A program made the position numbers and the translations under genes. The notes beneath the pieces are model-generated. The model was not told the origin of the DNA, did not search any database, and saw nothing but the letters and a program-made list of their open reading frames with translations. This document shows, piece by piece, positions 7,386 to 16,608 of a DNA stretch of 64,000 nucleotides. This DNA is from an uncultured Bacteroidota bacterium (GTDB lineage Bacteria > Bacteroidota > Bacteroidia > Flavobacteriales > Flavobacteriaceae). Location: NCBI GenBank assembly GCA_902584445.1, contig CACHZY010000005.1, positions 24,213-88,212 on the forward strand. Reading direction: 5' to 3'. Each line of letters starts with the position of its first letter. Positions within the stretch are counted from its first letter, which is position 1.

Positions 7386-10230
7386 TATCGATTATGTAGC
7401 CCACGAAATGGCTCACCAATTTGGAGCATTTCATACTTTTGGTTATGAAAATGAATTTGAGGGAGTAAGCTCAGAGCCTGGCAGTGGTTCAACTATAATG
7501 GGTTATGCTGGAATTACTGGATCGGACAATGTACAAAGGCATAGTGATCCTTATTTTCATTATCATAGTCTAAAAAATATAAATGATTATGTTCAAAATC
7601 AAACCTGCTATACCACAACATTAAATGAAAATGAACCCCCTACTGTAAATGCTGGTATAGATTATACTATCCCAATAGGTACTGCATATGAATTGAAGGC
7701 AACTGCGAGCGATCCAGATAATCTAAAATTGTATTACTGTTGGGAACAATTGGATAGTGGGGAAGTAGGAACTAATAATTTTGGACCTAATTTTCATTTG
7801 GGTAGTCAGGCTCGTTCGCTACCACCAACTGAAAGCGCTATAAGGACGATTCCAAGGATGGAGTCAGTTTTGGATGGAAAACTGACAGAAACGAATCCTA
7901 CAATTGGAAGTAATTGGGAAACAGTTTCAAATATTGAAAGAACTCTAACATGGGGTGTAACTGTTAGAGATTATTTTCCTGCTTTAGCAAATGGAAAAGG
8001 TAAAACTACTTCTGATGCTAGAATAATAAAAGTGACATCTAAAGCTGGTCCATTTAAAATTTTATCTCAGGCTGAAGAAGGAATTTTTTGGGAAGGGGGC
8101 TCTAGGCAAATCGTTTCTTGGGATGTTTCAAATACTGATCAGAGCCCTATTAACACCAAAAACGTTTCAATTTTAATATCTAAAGACTTAGGACAGACTT
8201 TTAATGAAATTCTAGTTGCCAATACACCAAACGATGGTAATGAAGAAATAACTGTGCCAGCAGATATCAATTCCGATCAAGTGAGAATTAAAATTGTTCC
8301 TGATAATTCTATTTATTTCACTGTAAACACTCAAAATATAGAAATTCAACAGTCGCCATTTACTTTTTTATTTGATAAATATAATCAAGAGATTTGCGAG
8401 GAATCAGAAATTATTTTTAATTATTACTATGAAACTTACCTTGGATTTAATGAAGAAGTAAATCTCGGCATAAGCAACTTACCTGAAGGATTAGAAGCTG
8501 TTTTCTCATCACCTAAATTAACACAAGGCTCGAGTTCGGGAACCTTGAGGCTCTTAGGACTTGAAAATTTATCTAATCAGGATTTAACACTAGAGGTTTT
8601 CGCTCTAGGGAGCACAATTTCAAAAACAGTTGAGTTAGAACTAAGGGCTTTAAACGATAATTTTTCCAATATTGAACTTTTAAGCCCAACTATGGATGAA
8701 GAGGGTATTAGTAGAAATGTTACGTTGACTTGGGAGGTTGAGACTAGTGCTACTTCTTATATTTTAGAGGTAGCGAAAGATGTAAATTTTTCAAATATTA
8801 TTGTTTCTACCTCTACCATTATGAACTCGTATTTTCTTAAAAATTTAGATTTTGCAGAGGAATATTTTTGGCGGGTTAAACCATTAAATATTTGTGGCAC
8901 TGGTGCCTTTTCTGAAACTAGAGCTTTTAATACAACTTTGATTAATTGTAAAAATTATTACCCCTCAAGTCTGCCTAGTCAAATTAGTGATAGTCAAGGG
9001 GTTTTTCCTGGAGTAACAAAAGTCACTATAAATGTTTTTGATCAAGCTTTTATTGAAGATATCAACGTAAAGATATCTATTGAACATGCCTATATTGAAG
9101 ATATTTCAATCTATCTAATTGCACCTAACCAAACCAAAATTAAATTATCACAGAATTTAGGAGAAAATTTGGGTAATTACATAAATACTGTTTTTGATCA
9201 GGAGTCCTCAAATCCAATTGTATTTGCACTGCCCCCATTTATAGGTTCATTTAGTCCAATTGAAGATTTATCAGATCTTTATGGCAATGAAATGAAGGGG
9301 GAATGGATACTTCAAATAGAGGATAATTTTGAAGGAACATCAGGAAATTTAACTGACGCTGAATTGCAAATATGCTACAGTGGAGAAATTATTCTAGATA
9401 CTGATAATGATTCAATAGCAGACTTTAAGGATAATTGCCCAACTATAGCTAATAATGATCAATCTGATATTGATAGAGATGGGTTGGGAGACTTATGTGA
9501 CTTGAATACCTTTAATAATTTTTTAATTACAAAATCAAATCCAACTTGTGCATTAAAGAACAATGGAATAATAAGTATAAATGGTAAGGCTCATTTTAGC
9601 TACAAAGCAGATATTAAGGGTCCCAATGGGTATTTTTCTCAAAAGAGATTTAATCACTTATATGATGCTACAATAAAAAATCTTTCTCCAGGGAATTATT
9701 CAATTTGTATAACTTCTGATGAGGAAATCAATTTTGAAAGTTGCTTCAAGACCTTACTTGAAAGTCCGGATCCGCTTAACGTTTTAACCGAGTTAAATTA
9801 TCAAAATCAATCCCTTACAATTGATCTTTCAGGAGCTATAAACTATGAAATATTACTTAATAATAGCCGTTATAAATTAAATTCAGGAAGACACCAACTT
9901 TATTTAAAGGAGGGATTAAATAGGTTAGAGATTAGAACTAACCAAGAATGTCATGGAAAAGTGGAAGAGAATATTTATCTATCAGATGTATCAACTATTT
10001 ATCCAAATCCAGCTTTTGATTCGGTTAACGTCTTATTAGGAGGACAAGCCAATGACTTTATAATCTCTATTTTCAGCATTCAAGGGGATTTAATAGAGCA
10101 ATTTAAGGAGCAACATCTACCTAGTAACCGAACCTTTACTATTCCTTTAGATTATTATCCCAAAGGGGTTTATCTCATCAATGTTATTTGTGGAGATAAA
10201 ATTGAGAATATCAAATTACTTAAGAGATGA
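7342..10230 (+). CDS. Secreted reprolysin-like metalloprotease, C-terminal part with P-domain and T9SS sorting signal
   Basis: Continuation of the preceding ORF after the frameshift; the TTG at 7342 is only the formal ORF start. The zinc motif HEMAHQFGAFH (HExxHxxGxxH; His21, Glu22, His25, His31 of this ORF) is intact. It is followed by a long region of Ig/FN3-like domains, including WRVKPLNICGTGAFSE. Next comes a proprotein-convertase P-domain-like region (about 545-680; GEWILQIEDNFEGTSGNL) and a thrombospondin-3-type calcium repeat (DTDNDSIADFKDNCP, about 690-720). After that is a roughly 150-residue SprB-like module, and finally a T9SS type A sorting domain (STIYPNPAFDSVNV to KGVYLINVICG). 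The protein should be exported across the outer membrane. Its stop overlaps the next gene's start as ATGA, as in the PUL giant gene. Confidence 0.88.
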   Translation: MRDHLMILFLSDHFDIDYVAHEMAHQFGAFHTFGYENEFEGVSSEPGSGSTIMGYAGITGSDNVQRHSDPYFHYHSLKNINDYVQNQTCYTTTLNENEPPTVNAGIDYTIPIGTAYELKATASDPDNLKLYYCWEQLDSGEVGTNNFGPNFHLGSQARSLPPTESAIRTIPRMESVLDGKLTETNPTIGSNWETVSNIERTLTWGVTVRDYFPALANGKGKTTSDARIIKVTSKAGPFKILSQAEEGIFWEGGSRQIVSWDVSNTDQSPINTKNVSILISKDLGQTFNEILVANTPNDGNEEITVPADINSDQVRIKIVPDNSIYFTVNTQNIEIQQSPFTFLFDKYNQEICEESEIIFNYYYETYLGFNEEVNLGISNLPEGLEAVFSSPKLTQGSSSGTLRLLGLENLSNQDLTLEVFALGSTISKTVELELRALNDNFSNIELLSPTMDEEGISRNVTLTWEVETSATSYILEVAKDVNFSNIIVSTSTIMNSYFLKNLDFAEEYFWRVKPLNICGTGAFSETRAFNTTLINCKNYYPSSLPSQISDSQGVFPGVTKVTINVFDQAFIEDINVKISIEHAYIEDISIYLIAPNQTKIKLSQNLGENLGNYINTVFDQESSNPIVFALPPFIGSFSPIEDLSDLYGNEMKGEWILQIEDNFEGTSGNLTDAELQICYSGEIILDTDNDSIADFKDNCPTIANNDQSDIDRDGLGDLCDLNTFNNFLITKSNPTCALKNNGIISINGKAHFSYKADIKGPNGYFSQKRFNHLYDATIKNLSPGNYSICITSDEEINFESCFKTLLESPDPLNVLTELNYQNQSLTIDLSGAINYEILLNNSRYKLNSGRHQLYLKEGLNRLEIRTNQECHGKVEENIYLSDVSTIYPNPAFDSVNVLLGGQANDFIISIFSIQGDLIEQFKEQHLPSNRTFTIPLDYYPKGVYLINVICGDKIENIKLLKR
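7361..7385 (+). other. Frameshift site in the metalloprotease gene (T7 and T4 runs)
   Basis: The N-terminal frame reads into a stop at 7383-7385, while the catalytic motif continues in the frame one base later. The junction contains seven Ts (7364-7370) and four Ts (7380-7383). Removing one T from either run joins the frames to give ...DPF...DIDYVAHEMAHQFG. Just upstream is the near-palindrome GGATCATTTAATGATCC (7347-7363). Confidence 0.8.
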
Positions 10231-10910
10231 AATTAGAGAATTTATTTTTGATATTAACTCTTTTTTTAGCCATTGCCTGTGAAAAAGAAGTAATCATAAC
10301 CCCAGATCCACCCCTTTTAATTGGACCTGAAAATAACAATAGTTGTACCTCAGAGACAATTATTACATCTCAAAAAAGTCAAGTAAACTTTCTTTGGCAA
10401 GCTGCATTGAATGCAGATGAATATGAATTAGTAATTAGAGATATTCAAACAAATTTAGACATTCAATTAAATACGTTTCGGACTTTTAGCCCTGTGGTTT
10501 TAGACCGTGGTAAACAGTATTCGTGGTGGGTAATCTCGAAGTACAATGCGGATCAAACCTTTTCAAAAAGCAGAATTTGGACTTTTTATCTAGAGGGTCC
10601 CCAAAAGTCAAGTCATTTTCCATTTCCTGCAAATCTTTTAAATCCAAAATCTAATGAACAAATAAGTTTGAATGATGGAAAATATATTTTTATATGGGAA
10701 TCAACTGACCTTGATGAAGACATAATTGAATATGACTTCTATTTAGGCTCTGATCCTGATGAGTTAACTCTTTTGGCAGAAAGATTATCATTAAACTCGA
10801 TTGAGTTATCGCTTAATCCCAATCAATTCTATTATTGGAAAGTTATAACTAGAGATTCAGAGGGTAATGTTTCTAGTTCGCCTGTTGAAGGTTTTAAAAC
10901 TTCTTTTTAA
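10227..10910 (+). CDS. Lipoprotein with two FN3-like domains, coupled to the upstream T9SS protease
   Basis: A 227-residue predicted lipoprotein with lipobox LAIAC (Cys18). Two fibronectin-III-like beta domains follow: the first around 40-125 (VNFLWQAALNADEYEL ... YSWWVISKYN), the second around 140-227 (YIFIWESTDLDEDIIEYDF ... YYWKVITRDSEGNVSSS). The start codon overlaps the protease stop (ATGA), so translation is probably coupled. It is homologous along its whole length to the lipoprotein at 24637-25371, which is coupled in the same way to another T9SS giant, and both have a Cys shortly after the lipobox region (NNNSC and NNKVC). No named function is known to me. Context suggests a cell-surface or periplasmic partner of the co-translated exported protein. 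Its stop overlaps the pth stop by 4 bases. Confidence 0.82.
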   Translation: MKLENLFLILTLFLAIACEKEVIITPDPPLLIGPENNNSCTSETIITSQKSQVNFLWQAALNADEYELVIRDIQTNLDIQLNTFRTFSPVVLDRGKQYSWWVISKYNADQTFSKSRIWTFYLEGPQKSSHFPFPANLLNPKSNEQISLNDGKYIFIWESTDLDEDIIEYDFYLGSDPDELTLLAERLSLNSIELSLNPNQFYYWKVITRDSEGNVSSSPVEGFKTSF

Positions 10911-11479
10911 GAGGTTTTACCATTATATAAGTTCATGGATTTTTCAAGTCCTCTTTGGATGAAAGAGAGGGCAATCTCCTCACATTTTATTATACCTTTA
11001 ACTACCTGATTTTTTTCTTCAGAGCTAAATTTTCCTAGTACAAAATCAATTTGGTTAAAACTTTTATCATCATTCTTAATTCCGAATCTAAGTCTTGGGT
11101 AGTTATGTGTATTAAGATGTGCTTCGATGTCTTTTAGTCCGTTATGACCTCCATCACTTCCTTTTCCCTTAAGCCTAAGTTTAGCTAGGGGAAGATGGAG
11201 ATCATCAGTAACTACTAAGATATTTTCAATGGCTATGTTTTCTTTTAAAGCCCAGTATCGAACTGCTTTCCCACTTCGATTCATCAGGGTAGAAGGTTTG
11301 ATAAGAATAATTTTTTCCCCTTTAAAACGTAATACACCTTTTTTGCAAAGCTTAGATTCTTCCATATCAGCCTTATACTTTTCAGCAATGTAATCAATTA
11401 CTTCAAATCCAATATTATGACGCGTATTTTTATAATCAGCACCAATATTTCCTAAACCAACGATTAAGAATTTTCTCAT
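10907..11479 (-). CDS. pth: Peptidyl-tRNA hydrolase
   Basis: Releases peptides from prematurely dissociated peptidyl-tRNAs. Family motifs are GLGNIGADYKNTRHNIGFEV (catalytic His in TRHNIGF), LMNRSGKAV and GSDGGHNGLKDI. The ORF track starts at 11548, but I prefer the internal ATG at 11477-11479 (MRKFLIVGLG). That gives the normal length of 190 residues, and the extra N-terminal part would run through the hairpin and T tract of the rplY terminator. The gene follows rplY on the same strand but is separated from it by that terminator. Confidence 0.95.
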   Translation of the reverse strand: MRKFLIVGLGNIGADYKNTRHNIGFEVIDYIAEKYKADMEESKLCKKGVLRFKGEKIILIKPSTLMNRSGKAVRYWALKENIAIENILVVTDDLHLPLAKLRLKGKGSDGGHNGLKDIEAHLNTHNYPRLRFGIKNDDKSFNQIDFVLGKFSSEEKNQVVKGIIKCEEIALSFIQRGLEKSMNLYNGKTS

Positions 11480-11532
11480 GTCAATCGATTTTGATTTTCC
11501 TTTAAGCCAACGGAGGATCATCTTGTAAAAAT

Positions 11533-11560
11533 AAAAAAAGCATCTCATCTAAGAGATGCC
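11533..11560 (-). terminator. Rho-independent terminator downstream of rplY
   Basis: On the minus strand GCATCTC, a 6-base loop and GAGATGC form a perfect 7-bp stem followed by seven Ts. It lies 28 bases after the rplY stop codon and before the preferred pth start, so it ends the prs-rplY transcript. Confidence 0.85.
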
Positions 11561-11587
11561 TTAATTTAAAATCAAATATTATAGAAA

Positions 11588-12229
11588 TTATTCTGCGGGA
11601 GTACCACTTTTAGTTTCTTCTACTTCTCCTTCCTCAGAATCCTCAGTTGTTTCATCCTCTACTTCCTCAACTTCAATTGAAGCTCTTGAGGTTCTCACTT
11701 TACATACAACCATGTTGTCAGGGTGTAAAATAATATAATCACTAGTTTTAAGCTCTTCAATAATAAGCTTATCCCCTAATTCAAGTTCAGAAATATCGGC
11801 CTTTATAAAGTCTGGTAGGTTAGAAGGTACAGCTCTTACCTTAAGCTTTCGTTTATTAATAGATAAGACACCGCCGCTAATCAATACTCCTGGTGCGGAA
11901 CCTTCAAAAATTACTGGAATTTCCATAGTAACAGGTTTGTCGTCAAAAACCTGATAGAAATCAACGTGAAGAATCTTGTCACTAACAGGATGAAATTGGA
12001 TATCTTGTAAAATGGCATTAATTTTTTCTCCTCCTTCTAAATTAATTACTACAGTGTGGGCATTAGGGGTGTAAACTAATTTACTGAAATCAAGTTCGTT
12101 TGCGGAAAAATGGATTGGATTTTCTCCTCCATATAGTACGCAAGGAACCTTATCAGCATTACGAAGTGCTTTAGTAGCTAACTTGCCTACGCTTTCTCTT
12201 TTAGATCCTTTTATTGTAATAGATTTCAT
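11588..12229 (-). CDS. rplY: 50S ribosomal protein L25 (CTC form)
   Basis: 5S-rRNA-binding ribosomal protein of the long CTC type, 213 residues. The N-terminal L25 domain is seen in [29 protein letters not shown]. The C-terminal beta domain contains LHVDFYQV and [12 protein letters not shown]. The last 30 residues are an acidic low-complexity tail, as is common in Bacteroidota. It begins 11 bases after prs, forming a prs-rplY operon that ends at the hairpin terminator. Confidence 0.95.
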   Translation of the reverse strand: MKSITIKGSKRESVGKLATKALRNADKVPCVLYGGENPIHFSANELDFSKLVYTPNAHTVVINLEGGEKINAILQDIQFHPVSDKILHVDFYQVFDDKPVTMEIPVIFEGSAPGVLISGGVLSINKRKLKVRAVPSNLPDFIKADISELELGDKLIIEELKTSDYIILHPDNMVVCKVRTSRASIEVEEVEDETTEDSEEGEVEETKSGTPAE

Positions 12230-12240
12230 TTTTGTTTAAT

Positions 12241-13173
12241 TTATATTATGTAGTTGTTACTAATAGATTTGTTGTGGTGAACATTGTGCATAGTCTTTGC
12301 AAATATTTTTGCACAACTTAATACTTTAATTTTTTTACTTTTCTTCTTTGATGGGATAGTATCGGAAACTATTAGTTCCTCTAAACGAGATTTTTCAATT
12401 TTATCAAAAGCATCTGCAGATAGTAATGCATGTGTACATATTGCTCTAACAGATAATGCTCCCCTTTCCATCATCAAATCAGCGGCCCGAGTAAGTGTTC
12501 CAGCAGTATCGACCATATCATCAACTAAAACTACATTTTTACCAGTCACATCACCAATGAGCTCCATATTAGTAATCACATTTGCTTTAGCTCTTTGTTT
12601 ATAACAAATGACAACGTCAGACTCCAAAAATTTAGAATAAGCGTATGCTCTTTTTGAACCACCCATGTCTGGTGAGGCGACAGTTAATTTATCTAAATTA
12701 AGTTGTTGCAAATAAGGTATGAAAATTGCCGAGGCAAATAGGTGGTCAACAGGTTTTTCAAAGAAACCCTGAATTTGATCTGCGTGTAAGTCCATTGTAA
12801 TAATCCTTGTAGCACCTGCAGATTCAAGAAGTTTAGCAATAAGTTTTGCACCAATCGGGACTCTAGGTTTATCTTTTCTGTCTTGGCGAGCCCACCCAAA
12901 ATATGGCATAACCGCAGTGATGTGTCTAGCTGAAGCTCTTTTCGCAGCGTCTAGCATTAAAAGCATTTCCATAAGATTTTCTGAGCTAGGATGTGTTGAA
13001 CCCACAATAAAAATTCTAGCACCTCTTACAGATTCTTCAAAAGAGGGTTGAAATTCCCCATCGCTGTAGTGCGAAAAGTTTACCTGACCTAGTGGCAAGC
13101 CATATTCTCTAGCTATGGCAGTAGCCAATTCAAAGGACTGGTTACAACTAAATAATTTTACCGGAGTTTTCAA
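12241..13173 (-). CDS. prs: Ribose-phosphate pyrophosphokinase
   Basis: Makes PRPP from ribose-5-phosphate and ATP, supplying nucleotide, His and Trp synthesis. Motifs visible are the ATP-site MPYFGWARQDRKDKPR, the SPDMGGSKRAY region and the PRPP loop VVLVDDMVDTAGTL. The 310 residues are standard. The start in the ORF is TTG (CCATTGAAAACTCC); no better ATG exists near it, and a TAAATTTG element lies 21 bases upstream, which supports this start. First gene of a prs-rplY operon. Confidence 0.95.
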   Translation of the reverse strand: MKTPVKLFSCNQSFELATAIAREYGLPLGQVNFSHYSDGEFQPSFEESVRGARIFIVGSTHPSSENLMEMLLMLDAAKRASARHITAVMPYFGWARQDRKDKPRVPIGAKLIAKLLESAGATRIITMDLHADQIQGFFEKPVDHLFASAIFIPYLQQLNLDKLTVASPDMGGSKRAYAYSKFLESDVVICYKQRAKANVITNMELIGDVTGKNVVLVDDMVDTAGTLTRAADLMMERGALSVRAICTHALLSADAFDKIEKSRLEELIVSDTIPSKKKSKKIKVLSCAKIFAKTMHNVHHNKSISNNYII

Positions 13174-13194
13174 TGGTTAGTGCTTTTTGGATTG

Positions 13195-13202
13195 CAAATT
13201 TA
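13195..13202 (-). promoter_or_regulatory. Candidate -7 element (TAAATTTG) for prs-rplY
   Basis: Minus-strand TAAATTTG matches TAnnTTTG, 21 bases before the TTG start of prs. No well-spaced -33 element is apparent. Confidence 0.35.
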
Positions 13203-13283
13203 TAAATAAAATCAAGTCGTTAAAGCTTATTCATCAATAATTTAGAATGAAACTTCTTTAAAATTATTAATTTTAGCGTCGCT

Positions 13284-13365
13284 GCCTTGGTGGCGGAACT
13301 GGTAGACGCGCTGGATTCAAAATCCAGTTCTTTCGGGAGTGTGGGTTCGATTCCCACCCAAGGTA
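13284..13365 (+). tRNA. tRNA-Leu (anticodon CAA)
   Basis: Cloverleaf readable by eye. The acceptor is GCCTTGG/CCAAGGT, the D-arm contains GGTAGACGC, the anticodon stem CTGGAT...ATCCAG encloses TTCAAAA (anticodon CAA), and a class II long variable arm and the TPsiC arm GTGGGTTCGATTCCCAC follow. CCA is not encoded. Positions 1 and 72 form a G-T pair. A terminator hairpin follows directly. Confidence 0.95.
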
Positions 13366-13370
13366 CTTTA

Positions 13371-13396
13371 ACCTCGCAATTTTTGCGGGGTTTTTT
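13371..13396 (+). terminator. Rho-independent terminator after tRNA-Leu(CAA)
   Basis: CCTCGCAA, a short TTT loop and TTGCGGGG form a GC-rich stem with one G-T wobble, followed by TTTTTT. It starts about 6 bases after the tRNA. The bases from here to 13566 hold no further feature that I can support. Confidence 0.85.
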
Positions 13397-13566
13397 CTTT
13401 GAAAATATTTAATAAACTAAAAAAAATGGATTTAATGAATTTAATTTGAGCTTACTTATAATTGACCATAATAGTTCAAATAAGTCCAATTGATTTTATT
13501 TAAAAAGTTATAGTTTTTGGCATATAATATTTCAAAAAAAAATTAAATATTAGCTACTTTTAGCCC

Positions 13567-15153
13567 ATGAATAGAAAAATATATTTTCAATTATTTTTAT
13601 TATTACTTTTCAGTTGTTCAAGGGCTGAAAAAGAGGTTCAAGAAGACTTATTTTTCTCAAATACAACTGAATCGACAACTGAAAATAGCTCAAATATTCA
13701 AAATACAATCGAAGATTCTAGTAATGGAGGAACTATAGCTGAGGATTCCTCTTCAACTACTCCTAATGAGGAAATTGAAGGTAATGGAGTAGTAACTATA
13801 GGTGGACCGCTTGAAAAATATCTCACATTAAATAAATCGATTACCTATCAAAAAGTTGATGGATTTGGCGCTGGAATAAAGCGAAGGACTGAGGATTTAT
13901 ATAAGCTCTCTAGCTCTTTGAGAGAGAAAGTTGAAAAATACTGTTTTCACGATTTAGAGGTAAATATGATTCGCTTTTTTATTTATCATGATTTGGAACC
14001 TATTAACGATAATGACAATCCTCTAGAATTAGACGAAAGTAAGTTGGATTGGACTCCTTTTGACAGCGATCCAAATAAAAATAGGACGCGATATGTAGGT
14101 GAGGCTTTAAATAATGCAATGTTTTTAAGTAAAAATGGATTTGATCATATAATTGGAAACTGTAATAGTCCGCCTGGTTGGTTAAAATCCAACGGAAAAC
14201 ACAACGGTGGTGGAACACTAATAAATGGAGGTGAATCGGAGTACAGTGAATTTTTAATTGCTACGCTAAAGGGACTTAAAACAAGATATGGAATTAATAT
14301 GACTGCAATTTCTCCTACCAATGAGCCAGATTATGAAGTTGCTTATGAGTCTATGGATACACCGCCAACCGAATTGTCTAGCATTATTTTGAATCTTGAT
14401 GATCGTCTTGATCGGGAAGGCTTGAGCGATATAAAAATTGTTTCTCCGGAGTGTTTTAGGGTACATCAAAATTCAGAAAGGTCTACAACAACATATATCA
14501 ATGCGATGTTTGCTGATGATAAGGTTAAAAATGCAGTCGATATTGTTGCTACTCATACTTATGCAGATCCCAATCATAATGCTAATTGGAGGTTATTAAA
14601 ACAGGCGGCATCTGATAAGCCTGTATGGGTTACAGAGTCAGGAGTCAATCGAAGTTTAGATCAATCTATGAGTGACGCTGCTAACTACATCAAGTGGATT
14701 ATTAGAGGGTTTAATGAGGGCGGATTGACAGCATATATGTTACATCTTTTTTATGGTGAGGCAGAGGAAAGAGGCTATTCTAGTCTAGTTGCTTGGACAC
14801 CTTCAGGGGAAATAATTTTACCAAAAAGATATTATTCCTTAAAACACTTTGCTAATCTTATTAAGCCAGGATACCTTAGAATTTCAGCCGATTTAAGTGA
14901 GGCAAATATGTTTGTACTTGCATTTAAATCTCCAAATGAGGACAAAGTAGTTTTACAAATATTTAACCAGGGTATTGAACAGAATTTATCTATTGACGTA
15001 ATTCCAGGTTCAAAGTCAATTCAACATATTATTACCTCTGACAATGAGGGAGAAGATTTTATTTCAAAAAATTACTATTCCCCTGATAAGAATTACTTTA
15101 ACTTAAATGTTCCATCAATGACACTGAACTCGATTATTTTCAATCTGAATTGA
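13567..15153 (+). CDS. GH30-family glycoside hydrolase lipoprotein (probable xylanase)
   Basis: 528-residue lipoprotein with lipobox LLFSC (Cys17) and then a Ser/Thr/Glu-rich linker to about residue 75. The rest is a GH30-type (beta/alpha)8 barrel. The entry motif YQKVDGFGAGI, the acid/base in SPTNEPDYE (Glu253) and the nucleophile in VWVTESGVN (Glu357) are all present, followed by the C-terminal beta domain. GH30 enzymes include endo-xylanases and glucuronoxylanases acting on beta-linked backbones. The surrounding GH10 and GH43 genes favour xylan (inference); the subfamily is not certain. It is convergent with the sulfatase operon, 12 bases between stops, and is the left edge of the PUL. Confidence 0.85.
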   Translation: MNRKIYFQLFLLLLFSCSRAEKEVQEDLFFSNTTESTTENSSNIQNTIEDSSNGGTIAEDSSSTTPNEEIEGNGVVTIGGPLEKYLTLNKSITYQKVDGFGAGIKRRTEDLYKLSSSLREKVEKYCFHDLEVNMIRFFIYHDLEPINDNDNPLELDESKLDWTPFDSDPNKNRTRYVGEALNNAMFLSKNGFDHIIGNCNSPPGWLKSNGKHNGGGTLINGGESEYSEFLIATLKGLKTRYGINMTAISPTNEPDYEVAYESMDTPPTELSSIILNLDDRLDREGLSDIKIVSPECFRVHQNSERSTTTYINAMFADDKVKNAVDIVATHTYADPNHNANWRLLKQAASDKPVWVTESGVNRSLDQSMSDAANYIKWIIRGFNEGGLTAYMLHLFYGEAEERGYSSLVAWTPSGEIILPKRYYSLKHFANLIKPGYLRISADLSEANMFVLAFKSPNEDKVVLQIFNQGIEQNLSIDVIPGSKSIQHIITSDNEGEDFISKNYYSPDKNYFNLNVPSMTLNSIIFNLN

Positions 15154-15165
15154 TGGCAAAACATA

Positions 15166-16569
15166 TTATTGATTCTCCATAAGTTGACTATCAATCTTTT
15201 TGCCAAGGCTATCCATTAATTTATTATATGATTTTAAATGTGATAAATTATTCATTTGTAAAGGGTCTAAATTATTTTCATAAATCATTCTGTCTAAAAT
15301 CTTATCTCCAATATTATATTTCCATTCAGAGTAGAAAAAATTATCAGACATATAAGTGTCACCATTTATATATCTTGAAAAAGCAAATGTTTTAGTTGTT
15401 TTATTTGGGTCATTTAAATTCTCTACTAATGAGTTTCCTTGAAGATTTTTGGGTCCATTTATATTTAGGAGTTCACAAATAGTAGGGTATAGGTCAACTA
15501 ATTCAGCAAATGAATCAGATTGAGAAGATTTTGTTAATCCTGGAACTTTAATTATTAATGGTACCTGTAACTCTGTCTTGAAGAGACTATGCTTTGACCA
15601 TCTGTTATGTTCTGACAAGCTGAAACCATGATCACTAGTTAAAATTACTATCGTATCCTCAGCAAGACCCAATTCATCCAAAGCATTTAAAACACGACCG
15701 ATTTGAGCATCAATATAACTGACACAAGCATAATAAGCATGAATTAGTTTTTTTGCAAGCTTTTCCTCTACATCAACATTTTTGGTAATGTCTTTATATG
15801 CAGTCAGTTCATACCATGTCTGAGCTCTTTTAGGAGCCGTAAATGGAAAATCTTTGTTAATGGGAAATTTAATTTCAGTTGGATCATAAAGATCCCAATA
15901 TTTTTTGGGAGCATTAAAAGGAAGATGAGGTTTTACAAATCCACTAAATAGCAGAAACGGTTTCCCATCATCTTTTAATTTTATAAGATCAGAGATAGTT
16001 TTTGTTGCAATTTGGCCATCAAAATAGGCGTCATCATCCACTATAGCCGCTTCATAAGCTGGCACCTCTTTTTTCGATTTTTCGTTTTCGATGTTTTCCT
16101 CTAGTTTATAATTTCTCCAAGTTACTTCTTGAGGAGGGTCCCAAACCTCTGACCAGGTGTGTTTCATGTCAGCTGAATTATGTGATACTTTTCCATTACT
16201 TATTGTAGTGTATCCATTATCCTTAAGTAATCCAGAAAGCGTTATAGCATCTGGCATCTCCTCATCAATTCTTGAGAAATAATTTACAAAACGGGTTTTA
16301 TTTGGACGAAACCCTGTAAGTAAACTTGCACGCGAGGCACCACATACTGGAATATTACAAAAAGCATTGTTAAACTGAACTGATGATTTCGATAGTTCCT
16401 CAATATTTGGCGCTATAATATGTTTTTTCCCATAATTAGGCAGCTCAGGTCTTAAGTCATCTACAATAATAAAAAGGACATTTTTTGGTTTTTTTTCCTG
16501 TGAAAAGATTTCCTGTGAAAAAATAAATAGTGACAGAAAAATTATGGATTTAAAGAATTTATATTTCAT
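15166..16569 (-). CDS. S1 sulfatase (S1_7-like), Cys-type
   Basis: Arylsulfatase-superfamily exo-sulfatase, 467 residues with a signal peptide ending near residue 24. The metal-site motif FIIVDDLRPELP and the maturation motif CGASRASLLTG (Cys76, to become formylglycine) are present. Later metal ligands are in TSDHGFSLSEHNRWSKHSLF. The sequence KPHLPFNAPKKYWDLY links it to the iduronate-2-sulfatase-like S1_7 group and to the neighbouring fused sulfatase. It lies 39 bases downstream of the sulfatase-GH10 gene and probably shares its transcript. It likely removes sulfate from xylan-derived oligosaccharides in the periplasm. The exact linkage cannot be read from the sequence. Confidence 0.88.
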   Translation of the reverse strand: MKYKFFKSIIFLSLFIFSQEIFSQEKKPKNVLFIIVDDLRPELPNYGKKHIIAPNIEELSKSSVQFNNAFCNIPVCGASRASLLTGFRPNKTRFVNYFSRIDEEMPDAITLSGLLKDNGYTTISNGKVSHNSADMKHTWSEVWDPPQEVTWRNYKLEENIENEKSKKEVPAYEAAIVDDDAYFDGQIATKTISDLIKLKDDGKPFLLFSGFVKPHLPFNAPKKYWDLYDPTEIKFPINKDFPFTAPKRAQTWYELTAYKDITKNVDVEEKLAKKLIHAYYACVSYIDAQIGRVLNALDELGLAEDTIVILTSDHGFSLSEHNRWSKHSLFKTELQVPLIIKVPGLTKSSQSDSFAELVDLYPTICELLNINGPKNLQGNSLVENLNDPNKTTKTFAFSRYINGDTYMSDNFFYSEWKYNIGDKILDRMIYENNLDPLQMNNLSHLKSYNKLMDSLGKKIDSQLMENQ

Positions 16570-16608
16570 ATTTAAAATTTTGAACTTGAGATTTATCTCA
16601 AGTTTAAT

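Noticed and set aside
11480-11548. Longer N-terminus of Pth in the ORF track
   Set aside because: It runs through a hairpin terminator with seven Ts, and the internal ATG gives the family-typical start.
15154-15165. Shared terminator between the convergent GH30 and sulfatase genes
   Set aside because: Only 12 bases separate the stops and I see no hairpin there.
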